A DNA stretch of 64,000 nucleotides from positions 1 through 64,000 of the forward strand of contig NZ_CANMFT010000006.1 in assembly GCF_947497285.1 (NCBI RefSeq), written 5' to 3'. Below are positions 52,654 through 61,975 of the stretch, in pieces; the stretch's first letter is position 1, and each line of letters opens with the position of its first letter. Under the pieces are notes generated by a model. It did not search any database. It saw nothing but the letters and a program-made list of their open reading frames with translations, and had not been told where the DNA came from. This stretch comes from an uncultured Aliiroseovarius sp. (GTDB lineage Bacteria > Pseudomonadota > Alphaproteobacteria > Rhodobacterales > Rhodobacteraceae). The position numbers were made by a program, and so were the translations under genes.

Positions 52654-54681
52654 ATGACCCTGATGAAAGTCTCCAGCTTCGCGGCTGGCAAATGGATTGC
52701 CCCTGGCGCCAATGCGCGCCCGATCGCCTCGGCCATTACCGGCGCGAAGATCGCCGAAGCCGGTGGGGCAGATATCAACAAGCAGGCGATGTTGGATTAT
52801 GGGCGCAATGTGGGCGGCCCTGCCCTGCGCGCCATGGGGTTTCACGACCGCGCCAAAATGCTGAAAGCACTGGCCGCCCATCTGGGTGGGCACAAGCAGG
52901 CGCTTTATGACCTGAGCTTCGACACCGGCGCCACGCAATCCGATCACATGATCGACATTGATGGCGGCGTCGGCACCATGTTTGTGTTCGCCTCTAAGGG
53001 TCGGCGCGAAATGCCGGACGGCCAAATCTATCTGGACGGCGAGATCGAACAGCTGAGCCGCAATGGCACCTTCCTTGGCATGCACATTGCAACGCCCCTG
53101 AAAGGCGTGGCCGTGCACATCAACGCCTTCAACTTCCCGGTCTGGGGGATGTTGGAAAAACTCGCCCCGACCCTGTTGGCGGGCGTGCCTGCCATCGTAA
53201 AGCCAGCGACCTCGACGTGCTATGTGACCGAAGCCGCCGTGCGCATCTTGCTGGACAGCGGCATTCTTCCTGAGGGCGCGTTGCAGTTGATTTCCGGCGG
53301 CACGGGCGATCTGCTGGACCGGCTTGGCCCACAAGATATCGTCAGCTTCACCGGTTCGGCGAAAACCGCCAGTATGTTGCGGTCAAACCCGAATATCCTG
53401 AAGAACTCTGTGCGGTTTGTGGCGGAACAGGACAGCCTGAATGCGTCGATCCTAGGTCCAGATGTCACGCCGGACACCCCGGAATTTGACCTTTTCATCA
53501 AAGAGGTGCACCGCGAGATGACCACGAAAGCGGGGCAGAAATGCACCGCCATCCGCCGCATCATCGCGCCCGACGCACAGGTTCAAAACGTGATCGAAGA
53601 ACTGTCCGCGCGACTGGCAAAAACCGTCATCGGTGACCCGCGCGATGAAGCGACCCGCATGGGTGCTTTGGTATCTGCAGGCCAGAAGATCGACGTGCTG
53701 GAAAAAGCCGCGGCCATCGGATCGGAAAGCAAACTGGTCTATGGCGACTCGGACGACAACGACTTCGCGGGTGGGGTGGATGCGGGTGCGTTCGTGAAAC
53801 CAATGCTCTTTCACTGCGAAGACCCCGACACCGCCACGGTGGTGCACGAGACCGAAGCTTTCGGGCCCGTCTCAACCATCATGGGCTATCGTGACATCGC
53901 GCACGCCATCGACCTTGCCAACAAGGGCGAAGGATCGCTGGTGGCCTCTGTCATCACAGCCTCCGGCGAGGTGGCGCGCGAGGTCGCGATGGGCGCAGGC
54001 GCGTTCCACGGGCGGCTCTATTTCAACAACGCAACCTCGATGAAGGAAAGCACCGGCCACGGCAGCCCCCTGCCCCACATGGTGCATGGCGGCCCCGGAC
54101 GCGCAGGCGGCGGCGAGGAAATGGGCGGCGTGCGCGGCGTTCTGCATTACATGCAACGCACCGCCATTCAGGGCAGCCCTGACATCCTGACCGCTATTGG
54201 CGGCAAATGGGTGCCCGGCGCGACCGAGATCAAAGGCCCTGCCCACCCCTTCACCCGCAAATTCGGCGATCTGTCGATTGGTGAAACGCTGCACACAGCC
54301 TTGCGCGAGGTCACGTTGGATGACATCGAGAAATTCGCGCATTTCACCGGCGACACGTTCTATGCCCACATGAACGATGAGGCCGCGAAGCGAAACCCGT
54401 TCTTCCCCGGCCGCGTGGCGCATGGCTATCTGCTACTGAGCTTTGCGGCAGGGCTGTTCGTGGAACCCGACGAAGGCCCGGTGCTGGCCAACACAGGGCT
54501 GGACAACCTGCGCTTCATGAAACCGGTCGAGGCCGGCGACCGCATCGCCGTCCGCCTGACCGTCAAAGCCAAGACACGTCGCACAGATGAGTATGGCGAA
54601 GTGCGTTGGCATGTAACCCTGACCAATCAGGATGACGATCTGGTGGCGGAATACGAGCTTCTGACCATGAACGCCTACTGA
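52654..54681 (+). CDS. paaZ: PaaZ oxepin-CoA hydrolase / 3-oxo-5,6-dehydrosuberyl-CoA semialdehyde dehydrogenase
   Basis: This 675-residue bifunctional enzyme has an N-terminal aldehyde dehydrogenase domain. It includes the catalytic glutamate in [13 protein letters not shown] and the catalytic cysteine in [14 protein letters not shown]-terminal MaoC hydratase domain follows, with [20 protein letters not shown] and [16 protein letters not shown]. It opens the oxepin ring and oxidises the resulting aldehyde. The ATG at 52654 follows AAGGACAGAG. The protein length matches PaaZ. The gene is followed one base later by the PaaX-type gene. Confidence 0.95.
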   Translation: MTLMKVSSFAAGKWIAPGANARPIASAITGAKIAEAGGADINKQAMLDYGRNVGGPALRAMGFHDRAKMLKALAAHLGGHKQALYDLSFDTGATQSDHMIDIDGGVGTMFVFASKGRREMPDGQIYLDGEIEQLSRNGTFLGMHIATPLKGVAVHINAFNFPVWGMLEKLAPTLLAGVPAIVKPATSTCYVTEAAVRILLDSGILPEGALQLISGGTGDLLDRLGPQDIVSFTGSAKTASMLRSNPNILKNSVRFVAEQDSLNASILGPDVTPDTPEFDLFIKEVHREMTTKAGQKCTAIRRIIAPDAQVQNVIEELSARLAKTVIGDPRDEATRMGALVSAGQKIDVLEKAAAIGSESKLVYGDSDDNDFAGGVDAGAFVKPMLFHCEDPDTATVVHETEAFGPVSTIMGYRDIAHAIDLANKGEGSLVASVITASGEVAREVAMGAGAFHGRLYFNNATSMKESTGHGSPLPHMVHGGPGRAGGGEEMGGVRGVLHYMQRTAIQGSPDILTAIGGKWVPGATEIKGPAHPFTRKFGDLSIGETLHTALREVTLDDIEKFAHFTGDTFYAHMNDEAAKRNPFFPGRVAHGYLLLSFAAGLFVEPDEGPVLANTGLDNLRFMKPVEAGDRIAVRLTVKAKTRRTDEYGEVRWHVTLTNQDDDLVAEYELLTMNAY

Positions 54682-54682
54682 C

Positions 54683-55468
54683 ATGTGCGCCGGGGTGATC
54701 GCTGACGATGTGCAGGACGTTCTAACCCGTATGCGCGGCTCAAGCGATCTGCGGGTCTGGTCGGTGATCGTCACCATCATGGGCGACATGGTGCGCGGAC
54801 AGAGCGATCAAATAGCCGGGACCACGCTGACTGCCCTGATGGGCGCCCTTGGCATCCGCCCCGAAGCCACACGTGTCGCGCTTTTTCGTCTGCGCAAGGA
54901 CGGCTGGATCGACAGCCAACGCGCCGGGCGCGGGTCATTTTATGCGCTGACCGATCACGGGTTGGCCGAGACTCTCTCCGTGATGGACCGCATTTATGGC
55001 GCCCCACAGCCCGCGCCAGAAACCTGGCATCTTGCCGTGAGCCTTCTGGCCACTGACAGGCTTGGCTGTGAAGACGCCTTGACAGGCCAGGGCTTCGCCG
55101 AACTTTCCCCCGGCGTGTTTTTGGGAACTGCGCCTCCAGAACGAAGCGCGGGTCTGCTGGTGTTCTCAGACAGGACGCCGACCTTCCCAGACCAGATCCT
55201 GCCCCTGTTGGTGCCAACTTCGGTCCGACACGATGCCCGTAACCTGAGCGACGCCGCAAACCGTGCGCGCAATCTTACCGCGCACGCGCTGCCGCCGCTC
55301 GCGAAGGCTGCTTTACGGGTCTTGGTGTTACACAACTGGCGGCGCATCGCACTTCGTCTGCCTGACTTGCCCCTAAAGGCGTTCTGGCCCGAGGCAACAC
55401 TGCGAGAAGACGTGCACGCTTTGCTCAACCGCCTTGGCCCGATCGACATCACCGCCCTGCCTCAGTGA
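54683..55468 (+). CDS. paaX: PaaX-type transcriptional repressor
   Basis: This 261-residue protein has the PaaX layout. The N-terminal winged-helix part is LRVWSVIVTIMGDMVRGQSD and ALGIRPEATRVALFRLRKDG, and the C-terminal domain is SLLATDRLGCEDALTGQGF onward. PaaX represses paa genes until phenylacetyl-CoA appears. The ATG at 54683 begins one base after the paaZ stop; the ATG at 54731 (MRGSSDL) is an alternative. It lies at the end of the operon, which would allow negative feedback. How it shares control with the XRE-type gene is unknown. Confidence 0.87.
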   Translation: MCAGVIADDVQDVLTRMRGSSDLRVWSVIVTIMGDMVRGQSDQIAGTTLTALMGALGIRPEATRVALFRLRKDGWIDSQRAGRGSFYALTDHGLAETLSVMDRIYGAPQPAPETWHLAVSLLATDRLGCEDALTGQGFAELSPGVFLGTAPPERSAGLLVFSDRTPTFPDQILPLLVPTSVRHDARNLSDAANRARNLTAHALPPLAKAALRVLVLHNWRRIALRLPDLPLKAFWPEATLREDVHALLNRLGPIDITALPQ

Positions 55469-55602
55469 TGCCGTGTCGCATCAATATCCAGGGCCGGTCC
55501 AATCGTGGACAGCGCCCAGCCGAATCGACGGGAATACGGTCGCAGCTAGCAGAAGCCCAAGCGACATCGCCTTTGCTTTTCAATAGCTTGCCAGATCTGG
55601 AA

Positions 55603-55678
55603 TGGTGCCCCCACACGGACTCGAACCGCGGACCTACTGATTACAAATCAGTTGCTCTACCAGCTGAGCTATAGGGGC
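55603..55678 (-). tRNA. tRNA-Thr (anticodon UGU)
   Basis: The minus strand forms a standard tRNA. The 5' acceptor strand is GCCCCTA, paired with TGGGGGC. The D-stem reads GCTCAGCTGGTAGAGC, the anticodon loop has TGT in CTGATTTGTAATCAG, and the T-loop is GGTTCGAGTCC. CCA is encoded at 55603-55605. The anticodon UGU indicates threonine. Confidence 0.95.
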
Positions 55679-55728
55679 ACAGGGCGCATTTAAGATGTTC
55701 TGGCGCGGGGATCAAGTGAAAGCTTTCA

Positions 55729-57387
55729 TCAGCGACTTGCGCGCGCCATCAAGGCCACCGCGCAAAGGCCAACTGCGATCACCATCAGGGCGGGTGGTGC
55801 AGCCTGTCCCAGCTGTTCAAGCGACGCCTGTTCATAGACGCGCGTGGCCAGTGTGCCATAGTTGAACGGGCGCAGAAGAAGCGTTGCCGGAAGCTCTTTG
55901 ACGCTGTCCACGAAGACCAAAAGCAGTGCAGTGCCGACCGAGTTTCGGATCAGAGGCACATAGACCTCACTCAACGTGCCGCGGGCTGAGCGCCCAAGTG
56001 ACCGGGCTGCCATCGGAAGGTTAGGGGAAACACGCTCGATCGCGGCATCGGTTGCGCCTTGGGCGATGGCGAAGAACCGAACGCAATAGGCGTAGATGAC
56101 CGCAAAGGCTGTGCCCGTCATCAACAAGCCAGGATCCCACCCGGTCAGCGCCAGAACGCCGTCTGCCAAGCCATTGTCGGCTGCTGCCATGGGGATCAGA
56201 ATTCCGATCCCCAAAACCGCTCCGGGAGCGGCATATCCGATCGTCGTCAGCGGCATGAGCTTGCGCGGCAATGCGTGCCCGGAAAGGCGCACTCCATAGA
56301 CAAGAAACAACGCGCCCAGCACCGTGACGACAGCGGCGATGCCTCCAACTGTCAAAGTGTGCAACAGCGCCGACCCCAACCCGTTTGAAAACCAGTATTC
56401 CGGTTTTGCGATGGCATGACCGATCAGGACTCCAACGGGCAAGACAAACCCAACCACGAAGGGGATCGCGCAAGCGATGGTTGCACAGAGCCCGGCCCAA
56501 CCCGACAGCGGGCGGGGTTCGACGGGGCGGCTTTGGCGCGACATCCGATAGAACCGGCTGCGCGACCGGCTGATCTTTTCCAGCGCAGCCAAAAGGAAGA
56601 CAAACACCAATATGACCATTGCGATCTGCGCCGCGCCACCTGCGTTGTGGCTTTCGAGCCAAACCGTGAAGATGCCCGTGGTCAGGGTTTGGACCGCGAA
56701 ATAGTCGACCACGCCGAAATCCGACACGGTCTCCATCATCACGATCGCAACACCGGCTGCGATGGCGGGGCGCGCCAATGGCAGGCCAACCCGCCAGAAC
56801 CGCGCGAAGGGACCAGCGCCCAGCGCGCGCGCCACCTCGTAGGCATCACCGGACTGTTCGCGAAACGCCGCGCGGGCCAGCAAAAACACATAGGGGTTCA
56901 GCGCCGCCGCCAGCACGACCACTGCCGCCCAGCGCGACCGGATCTCGGGGAACCAGTAATCCTGCGCGCTTTGCCAGCCAAAAAGCGCACGCAAGCCGGT
57001 CTGGACCGGCCCCGCATATTCAAGAAAATCAACCAGCGCATAGGCCCCGACATAAGCAGGGATCGCAAGTGGCGTCAGCAGCAGCCATTCCAGCCAGCGC
57101 GCGCCCCTGAAGCGATACATGGTGATCAGCCAAGCCGAACCGGTGCCCACCGCCGCAGACATCCCCCCAACGGTCAGGCACAGGATCAGCGTATTGGAGA
57201 CATAGCGCGGCAAGGTGGTGTTCATCAGGTGCGGCCACGCATTCTCGGCGGGTGTAAGCGCCAACCAGACGATCGACAGGATGGGCAGCAAGACGAGAAG
57301 AGCAATCAGCAAAGCACCCAACGACCAAAGGTTCGGCAGCCATAGGGCACTTCTGGGTGCTACATTCTGAGTCTTTTGGTCGGTCAT
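55729..57387 (-). CDS. Fe(3+)-type ABC transporter permease (two fused permease domains)
   Basis: This 552-residue permease has two BPD_transp_1 domains in one chain, about residues 50-270 and 330-540, and about 12 hydrophobic helices. The EAA-like loops include DAYEVARALGAGPFARFWRV in the first half and SLGRSARGTLSEVYVPLIRN in the second. This fused layout is typical of FbpB/AfuB/SfuB iron permeases. No binding-protein or ATPase gene sits beside it, so the rest of the system must lie elsewhere or outside the window. The start is the ATG at 57387. Other FbpB-type substrates such as putrescine or thiamine use split permeases, so iron is the best guess. Confidence 0.88.
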   Translation of the reverse strand: MTDQKTQNVAPRSALWLPNLWSLGALLIALLVLLPILSIVWLALTPAENAWPHLMNTTLPRYVSNTLILCLTVGGMSAAVGTGSAWLITMYRFRGARWLEWLLLTPLAIPAYVGAYALVDFLEYAGPVQTGLRALFGWQSAQDYWFPEIRSRWAAVVVLAAALNPYVFLLARAAFREQSGDAYEVARALGAGPFARFWRVGLPLARPAIAAGVAIVMMETVSDFGVVDYFAVQTLTTGIFTVWLESHNAGGAAQIAMVILVFVFLLAALEKISRSRSRFYRMSRQSRPVEPRPLSGWAGLCATIACAIPFVVGFVLPVGVLIGHAIAKPEYWFSNGLGSALLHTLTVGGIAAVVTVLGALFLVYGVRLSGHALPRKLMPLTTIGYAAPGAVLGIGILIPMAAADNGLADGVLALTGWDPGLLMTGTAFAVIYAYCVRFFAIAQGATDAAIERVSPNLPMAARSLGRSARGTLSEVYVPLIRNSVGTALLLVFVDSVKELPATLLLRPFNYGTLATRVYEQASLEQLGQAAPPALMVIAVGLCAVALMARASR

Positions 57388-57475
57388 ATCCTGGCTCTTT
57401 AGCCCGAAACAGGTTTAACTGTCCAGAAAACCAACATATGTTTGCGTCATTCGAGCGAAAAGGACCGCGCAAAAC

Positions 57476-58351
57476 ATGCATATCTCGTTTCATCTCGGCG
57501 CTCACTACACAGATGAAGATCAACTGATCAGATCTCTTCTGAAAAATGGCGGGGCGATGACACAAGAAGGGATCGCGCTGCCCGGTCCCGGGCGCTATCG
57601 CGGATTGATGGCCGATGTTCTGGTGAAGCTGGATGGCGCACGCGCGGATGCGGAAACACAGGAAATGCTGTTCGAGGCATTTGTTGACAACGAAGACGCA
57701 AAACGGCTGGTACTGGGGCACAAAAACTTCCTTGGCGCGCCGCACCGGGCCTTGGAACATGGACAGTTCTATCACTTGGCAAAACGCAACACCCAGCGGT
57801 TGCGATACCTGTTTTGCGATCATACGGTTTCGTTTTTCATCGGCATGCGCAACCCGGCCACCTTTGTGCCTTCGGTGCTGAGCGCCCTAAGCGATGCCCA
57901 ACGCAATGCGATCATGGCACAGCTTGACCCGCGTGCCTTGTTCTGGTCCGACATCCTTCTGGCCATTCGCGAGTCAAACCCCGAAACCCAGATCACCGTC
58001 TGGTGCGATGAAGACACGCCCTTGATCTGGTCCGACGTCATGCACGCGGTTTCGGGCATAGCCCCCGAAACACCCCTAGAGGGCAGTCTGGATATTCTGG
58101 AAAAGATCACTCACCCCGACGGCATGAAGCGGCTTACGGACTACCTGCAAGCCAACCCCATCCAGAACGAGGGGCAGCGCCGGCGCATCCTGACGGCATT
58201 CCTTGATAAATATGCCATCGATTCCGAGTTGGAGATGGAGATAGATTTGCCCGGTTGGTCTGACCAGTTGGTTGATGATCTGACGGCGACCTATGATCAG
58301 GATATGGACAGGATATCGCATATTCCGGGCGTCACGCTGTTGACCGCATGA
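57476..58351 (+). CDS. Unrecognised conserved-type protein, possibly sulfotransferase-like
   Basis: I do not recognise this 291-residue protein. It starts MHISFHLGAHYTDEDQLIRS, where FHLGAH recalls the HIGAHKTGT start of sulfotransferase-like proteins, and a conserved-looking helix follows. There is no signal peptide or membrane segment. The composition is soluble and mixed, with a C-terminal acidic end (DLTATYDQDMDRIS). The ATG at 57476 follows a GGACCGCGCAAAAC region with only a weak ribosome-binding site. It diverges from the iron-type permease, and a terminator follows it. The sulfotransferase idea rests on a six-residue resemblance and is weak. Confidence 0.7.
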   Translation: MHISFHLGAHYTDEDQLIRSLLKNGGAMTQEGIALPGPGRYRGLMADVLVKLDGARADAETQEMLFEAFVDNEDAKRLVLGHKNFLGAPHRALEHGQFYHLAKRNTQRLRYLFCDHTVSFFIGMRNPATFVPSVLSALSDAQRNAIMAQLDPRALFWSDILLAIRESNPETQITVWCDEDTPLIWSDVMHAVSGIAPETPLEGSLDILEKITHPDGMKRLTDYLQANPIQNEGQRRRILTAFLDKYAIDSELEMEIDLPGWSDQLVDDLTATYDQDMDRISHIPGVTLLTA

Positions 58352-58359
58352 TACAAAAA

Positions 58360-58380
58360 AAGCCCGCCAAAAGCGGGCTT
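58360..58380. terminator. Bidirectional terminator between the unrecognised gene and gapR
   Basis: AAGCCCGC (58360-58367) pairs with GCGGGCTT (58373-58380) around the loop CAAAA. An A-run on the left and TTT on the right give a terminator for both strands, serving the rightward gene at 57476 and the leftward gapR. Confidence 0.85.
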
Positions 58381-58406
58381 TCCGTGCGGCTCGCCGGTTG
58401 GCCGCG

Positions 58407-58664
58407 CTACATGCCGAGCGCTTCTTTATACATTTCCAGCACGGCTTCTTCTTCTGCAATGTCGTCCTTGTCGCGCTTGCGAAGGGCGATCACCTTGCGC
58501 ATCACCTTGGTGTCATAGCCACGCGATTTCGCTTCGGCCATAACCTCTTTTTGTTGCTCGGCAATGTCTTTCTTTTCCATATCGAGCCGTTCAATTCGTT
58601 CGACGAACTGGCGCAACTCGTTGGCGGTGACACGATAGCTGTTGTCGGCTTGATTTTCGTCCAT
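58407..58664 (-). CDS. gapR: GapR family (DUF2312) nucleoid-associated protein
   Basis: This 85-residue protein is GapR-like throughout (RVTANELRQFVERIERLDME, then EAKSRGYDTKVMRKVIALRK). GapR of Caulobacter binds overtwisted DNA ahead of forks and RNA polymerase and stimulates topoisomerases. It is helical with many charged residues. The ATG at 58664 is chosen because the family begins near there; the long open frame to 58817 is an artefact. It is a marker for alphaproteobacteria. Its own terminator lies downstream at 58360-58380. Confidence 0.93.
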   Translation of the reverse strand: MDENQADNSYRVTANELRQFVERIERLDMEKKDIAEQQKEVMAEAKSRGYDTKVMRKVIALRKRDKDDIAEEEAVLEMYKEALGM

Positions 58665-58817
58665 GGGATCCTCTTGCTCGGGTTGCCCCTGACTAGCCCG
58701 TCCCTTTGTCCGCTTCAAGGGTGCAGACGCACCGAATACGAGGGCTGGCAGATGTTGAGGGGGTTGCACCACTGACGCGCACGCGCTAGGCGAACACACG
58801 CAACACCGGAGGCACAC

Positions 58818-59033
58818 ATGGAGTGGCTGATCATCGTAGGCGCAGTCTTGTCGCTTGTCGGGCTTGCTGGACTAATCGCCAGCGCCGTCAAGGTCATGAA
58901 GGCCAAACGCGCCGGGCTGGAAGATGCCGAACTGCGCGCGCGCGTTCAAAAGGCCATGGCTTTGAACATGGGTGCTTTGGGACTGTCCGTGATCGGCTTG
59001 ATGTGCGTGATCTTGGGTGTATCGCTGTCCTGA
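58818..59033 (+). CDS. Small two-helix membrane protein
   Basis: This 71-residue protein has two hydrophobic helices (WLIIVGAVLSLVGLAGLIAS and ALGLSVIGLMCVILGVSLS) linked by a charged loop of about 25 residues. The ATG at 58818 follows CCGGAGGC. I do not know its function. It diverges from gapR and converges with the FadJ-type gene. The good ribosome-binding site and clear membrane topology support a real gene. Confidence 0.75.
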   Translation: MEWLIIVGAVLSLVGLAGLIASAVKVMKAKRAGLEDAELRARVQKAMALNMGALGLSVIGLMCVILGVSLS

Positions 59034-59049
59034 CCTGTTCCGCGACATG

Positions 59050-61137
59050 TCAGTTCATATCGCTGAAATGACGCCCGTTTTTGATCAATCTGTCAAAAAG
59101 CGCAGAGGGCGCCCAGAATTTTGGCTCTTCCGACTGGCAGGCTTTCAACGCGTTTTGAACCACCAGAAGGCCACGCTGATCGGCTGACATCATCGGGCCG
59201 CCGCGGTGACGCGGGAAGCCATACCCGAACAGCAAAACCACATCGATATCCGAGGGGCGCAGGGCGATCCCCTCTTCCAGCAAACGCGCGCCCTCGTTCG
59301 CCATCGCATTCAGGCAACGCTGCTGGATCTCTTCCGTGCCAAAATCGCGCGGCGTGATGCCCTTGGCGCGCCGCTCTGCATCGATGATCGCAAGTGCGCC
59401 GGGGTTTTCAATCGGACCGCCGTCCTGATCATGGATGTAATAGCCGCGCCCGGCTTTCTGGCCAAACCATCCCTGCTCGCACATGCGGTCGCCGATCGCC
59501 ACATATCGGTCCTGCGGATCACGGGTGGCGGCCAATCGTTTGCGGCGCGCCCATGAAATGTCGAGCCCCGCCATATCGAGCACCTGATAGGGACCGATCG
59601 GGAAGCCATAGGCCCGTATTGCGGCGTCAATCTGTGCGGGGCTGGCCCCGTCCTCGAGCATGAAATCCGCAGCCAGCCGATAGGCTGCGAGGATGCGGTT
59701 TCCGATGAACCCATCAGCCACCCCTGCCCGCACCGGCACCTTGTGCAGTTTCTTGGCAAGCGCAAAGCCAGTCGCAACGACATCGCGGTCGGTTTTCGCA
59801 CCGACAACAACTTCGAGCAGTCGCATGATGTGGGCGGGTGAAAAGAAGTGATACCCCACCACGTCCTGGGGCCGCGTTATCGTGGCGGCAAGCGCATCAA
59901 TGTCCAGATATGAGGTATTGGTTGCAAGAATTGCGCCGGGCTTCATGACAGCGTCAAGCTGGGCAAAAACCTCGCGCTTCACATCTTCGTCCTCGAACAC
60001 GGCCTCAATCACCAGATCCACCTGACCGAGTTCGGACATATCGGTTGTGCCGCGCAGCCGAGCCAGTCGGTCTTCGCTGATCGCTGAGGTGATCCGCCCT
60101 TTGGCCACAGATTTCTCATAGTTGGCCACGATCCGATCCGTGCCACGTATCAAGCCTTCGTCATCACGTTCGACCAATGTTACGGGGAACCCTGCGTCAA
60201 GGCACGAGATGGCAATCCCGGTTCCCATTGTGCCGGCGCCAACCACGCCGATCGTGTCCACCTTGCGAAGCTGAGCGCCCTCCAACTCTGGCACTTTGGC
60301 GGCGCGCCGTTCTGCAAAGAAGGCATGGCGCAGGGCTGTGGCCTCGGGGCCTGGTTCGCAATCGTCAAAACATCGGCGTTCAAAGGCGACGCCGTTTTCA
60401 AATGGCAACAACAGGGCCGCTTCGACGCAATCCACGATCAAAGAAACGGACGGGACCGGATTGCCTGATACTCGCGCGCGCCACGCCTTGATCGCTTTCA
60501 TGTAAGCCATCGGATCATCAAGTCCTGCTTGCCGATCGCGGGTTGGGCGCGGCTTGGTGCCATGCTTGATCATGTTGCGCGCCGATCCGACGGCAGCCTG
60601 ATCAAGGTTGCGTTCGATGACCTTGTCCACCAAACCCATCGCCGCGGCCTTGTCTGCCAAGACCGCCTTTCCTGTTACCATCAAATTCAAGGCCGCATCC
60701 GCCCCGATCATGCGGGGCACCCGCTGGGTGCCGCCACCGCCGGGCAACACACCCAGATTGACCTCGGGCAGGCCCAGTTTGCTGCCTTGTGCGGCAAGTC
60801 GATAGTGGCAAGCCAAAGCAAGTTCGAAGCCTCCGCCAAGCGCATTGCCTTGCACTGCGGCGATCACCGGCTTTGGGCATGTTTCGATCAGGTTGCAGAC
60901 ATCTGACAAGATGGGCGCGGCGCGCGGGCGACCGAATTCACGGACATCCGCGCCTGCAGGAAAGGTGCCGTTTTCGGCGCGCAACACCACCGCGCGCACC
61001 AGATCATCTTTGCAGACAGCTTCAAATGCCTCAAATAGACCCTGACGAACCGCATGCCCCAGTGCATTCACCGGTGGGTTGTTGATCGAGACGATGGCGA
61101 CACCGTCTTCGATTTTCATCTGAACCTGATCTGCCAT
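59050..61137 (-). CDS. fadJ: Fused enoyl-CoA hydratase / 3-hydroxyacyl-CoA dehydrogenase
   Basis: This 695-residue multifunctional enzyme has an N-terminal crotonase domain (about residues 1-200), with INNPPVNALGHAVRQGLFEA and GNALGGGFELALACHYRLAA. An NAD-binding dehydrogenase domain follows from about 295 (IGVVGAGTMGTGIAISCLDA) and its C-terminal helical part from about 480. The catalytic histidine region is VGYHFFSPAHIMRLLEVV. It carries out two steps of fatty acid beta-oxidation. The partner thiolase is not visible next door. The ATG at 61137 follows GGAGGGAAT. The FadJ/FadB distinction is not certain; the length near 700 fits both. Confidence 0.93.
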   Translation of the reverse strand: MADQVQMKIEDGVAIVSINNPPVNALGHAVRQGLFEAFEAVCKDDLVRAVVLRAENGTFPAGADVREFGRPRAAPILSDVCNLIETCPKPVIAAVQGNALGGGFELALACHYRLAAQGSKLGLPEVNLGVLPGGGGTQRVPRMIGADAALNLMVTGKAVLADKAAAMGLVDKVIERNLDQAAVGSARNMIKHGTKPRPTRDRQAGLDDPMAYMKAIKAWRARVSGNPVPSVSLIVDCVEAALLLPFENGVAFERRCFDDCEPGPEATALRHAFFAERRAAKVPELEGAQLRKVDTIGVVGAGTMGTGIAISCLDAGFPVTLVERDDEGLIRGTDRIVANYEKSVAKGRITSAISEDRLARLRGTTDMSELGQVDLVIEAVFEDEDVKREVFAQLDAVMKPGAILATNTSYLDIDALAATITRPQDVVGYHFFSPAHIMRLLEVVVGAKTDRDVVATGFALAKKLHKVPVRAGVADGFIGNRILAAYRLAADFMLEDGASPAQIDAAIRAYGFPIGPYQVLDMAGLDISWARRKRLAATRDPQDRYVAIGDRMCEQGWFGQKAGRGYYIHDQDGGPIENPGALAIIDAERRAKGITPRDFGTEEIQQRCLNAMANEGARLLEEGIALRPSDIDVVLLFGYGFPRHRGGPMMSADQRGLLVVQNALKACQSEEPKFWAPSALFDRLIKNGRHFSDMN

Positions 61138-61284
61138 ATTCCCTCCGGTCAAACCTAACACTCAAAGGGCTGATCCAAGGGTCGTTTGTCAATGCCTACG
61201 ACGTGTCTGCACAATATTCCCAACCGTTTGGTCGGCTATACTGCATGCCCGCCACAGCGCGACACCCGGTTCGATCCGCCCGTT

Positions 61285-61497
61285 CTACACGGGCATATTG
61301 TCGAACAGATCGTCCGCATCATCATCTTCAAGCTCGTTCTCGAACTTGCGGAAATCTTCGGGCACAGGCTGGCCCATCTTCTCCAGCTCCGAGATCTTCT
61401 CTCGAAGTTGTTCTTGCAAAACATGCCGATCTTCAGGGCGTTTTGCAATTTCATCCAGGATCAAGCTGATCGAGGCCTTAAGCTCTTCAAATGCCAT
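61285..61497 (-). CDS. Small conserved-type acidic protein, unknown function
   Basis: This 70-residue protein starts at the ATG at 61497, after GGGAGGATGAA. It is helical and strongly acidic at its end (ELEDDDADDLFDNMPV). No motif is recognised. It lies between the DksA/TraR-type gene and the FadJ gene, on the same strand. Its good ribosome-binding site and coding-like composition support it as a gene. I infer no function. Confidence 0.7.
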   Translation of the reverse strand: MAFEELKASISLILDEIAKRPEDRHVLQEQLREKISELEKMGQPVPEDFRKFENELEDDDADDLFDNMPV

Positions 61498-61565
61498 TTC
61501 ATCCTCCCAAAATGGTGCCAGACGTGGCGTTTTCACGGCGCTAAACAAGCGCACTCACGATAAGA

Positions 61566-61892
61566 TCAAGCGTGCTTTGCTGCGCAGTCGCGGCAGAAAG
61601 GGGTGTGGGGCAGCACGTCAAGTCGTTCTGACGAAATCTCGGTGCCACAAGTCGCACAAAACCCGAACTCGCCTTCTTCTATGCGCGCCAACGCGGCATT
61701 GATCTTGATGATCTCATCTTGACCCGATGTGCCCAAACCTTCAAGGACTTCGTCCTCTTCGCGTTCGACGGCAAGCTCTTCCCAGTCCTTGGACTGGTGG
61801 CTGTCGAGTTCTTCTTCGATCTCGCGCAGCCGCACATTCAATTCTTTCAAACGTGCATTCAGCATGTCGCGATATTTAGACACATCAACCAT
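61566..61892 (-). CDS. DksA/TraR family zinc-finger protein
   Basis: This 108-residue protein has an N-terminal coiled-coil (DMLNARLKELNVRLREIEEE) and a C-terminal zinc finger (FGFCATCGTEISSERL, then PFCRDCAAKH, with four cysteines). Proteins of this family enter the RNA polymerase secondary channel. The length is short compared with E. coli DksA (151 residues) and is nearer to the TraR/YbiI class. The ATG at 61892 follows AAAGGAGG. The gene lies directly upstream of the acidic small protein gene, and the two may be cotranscribed. Confidence 0.88.
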   Translation of the reverse strand: MVDVSKYRDMLNARLKELNVRLREIEEELDSHQSKDWEELAVEREEDEVLEGLGTSGQDEIIKINAALARIEEGEFGFCATCGTEISSERLDVLPHTPFCRDCAAKHA

Positions 61893-61975
61893 GGCGCACC
61901 TCCTTTGCAGACCGATATTGCGCCTCGCGGGGGGCACGCGCTTTGATGCATATCAAGCGGATTTCAACCGGGGGA

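Noticed and set aside
58665-58817. N-terminal extension of gapR
   Set aside because: The extension is Cys/Pro-rich and unlike GapR; the family start is at 58664.
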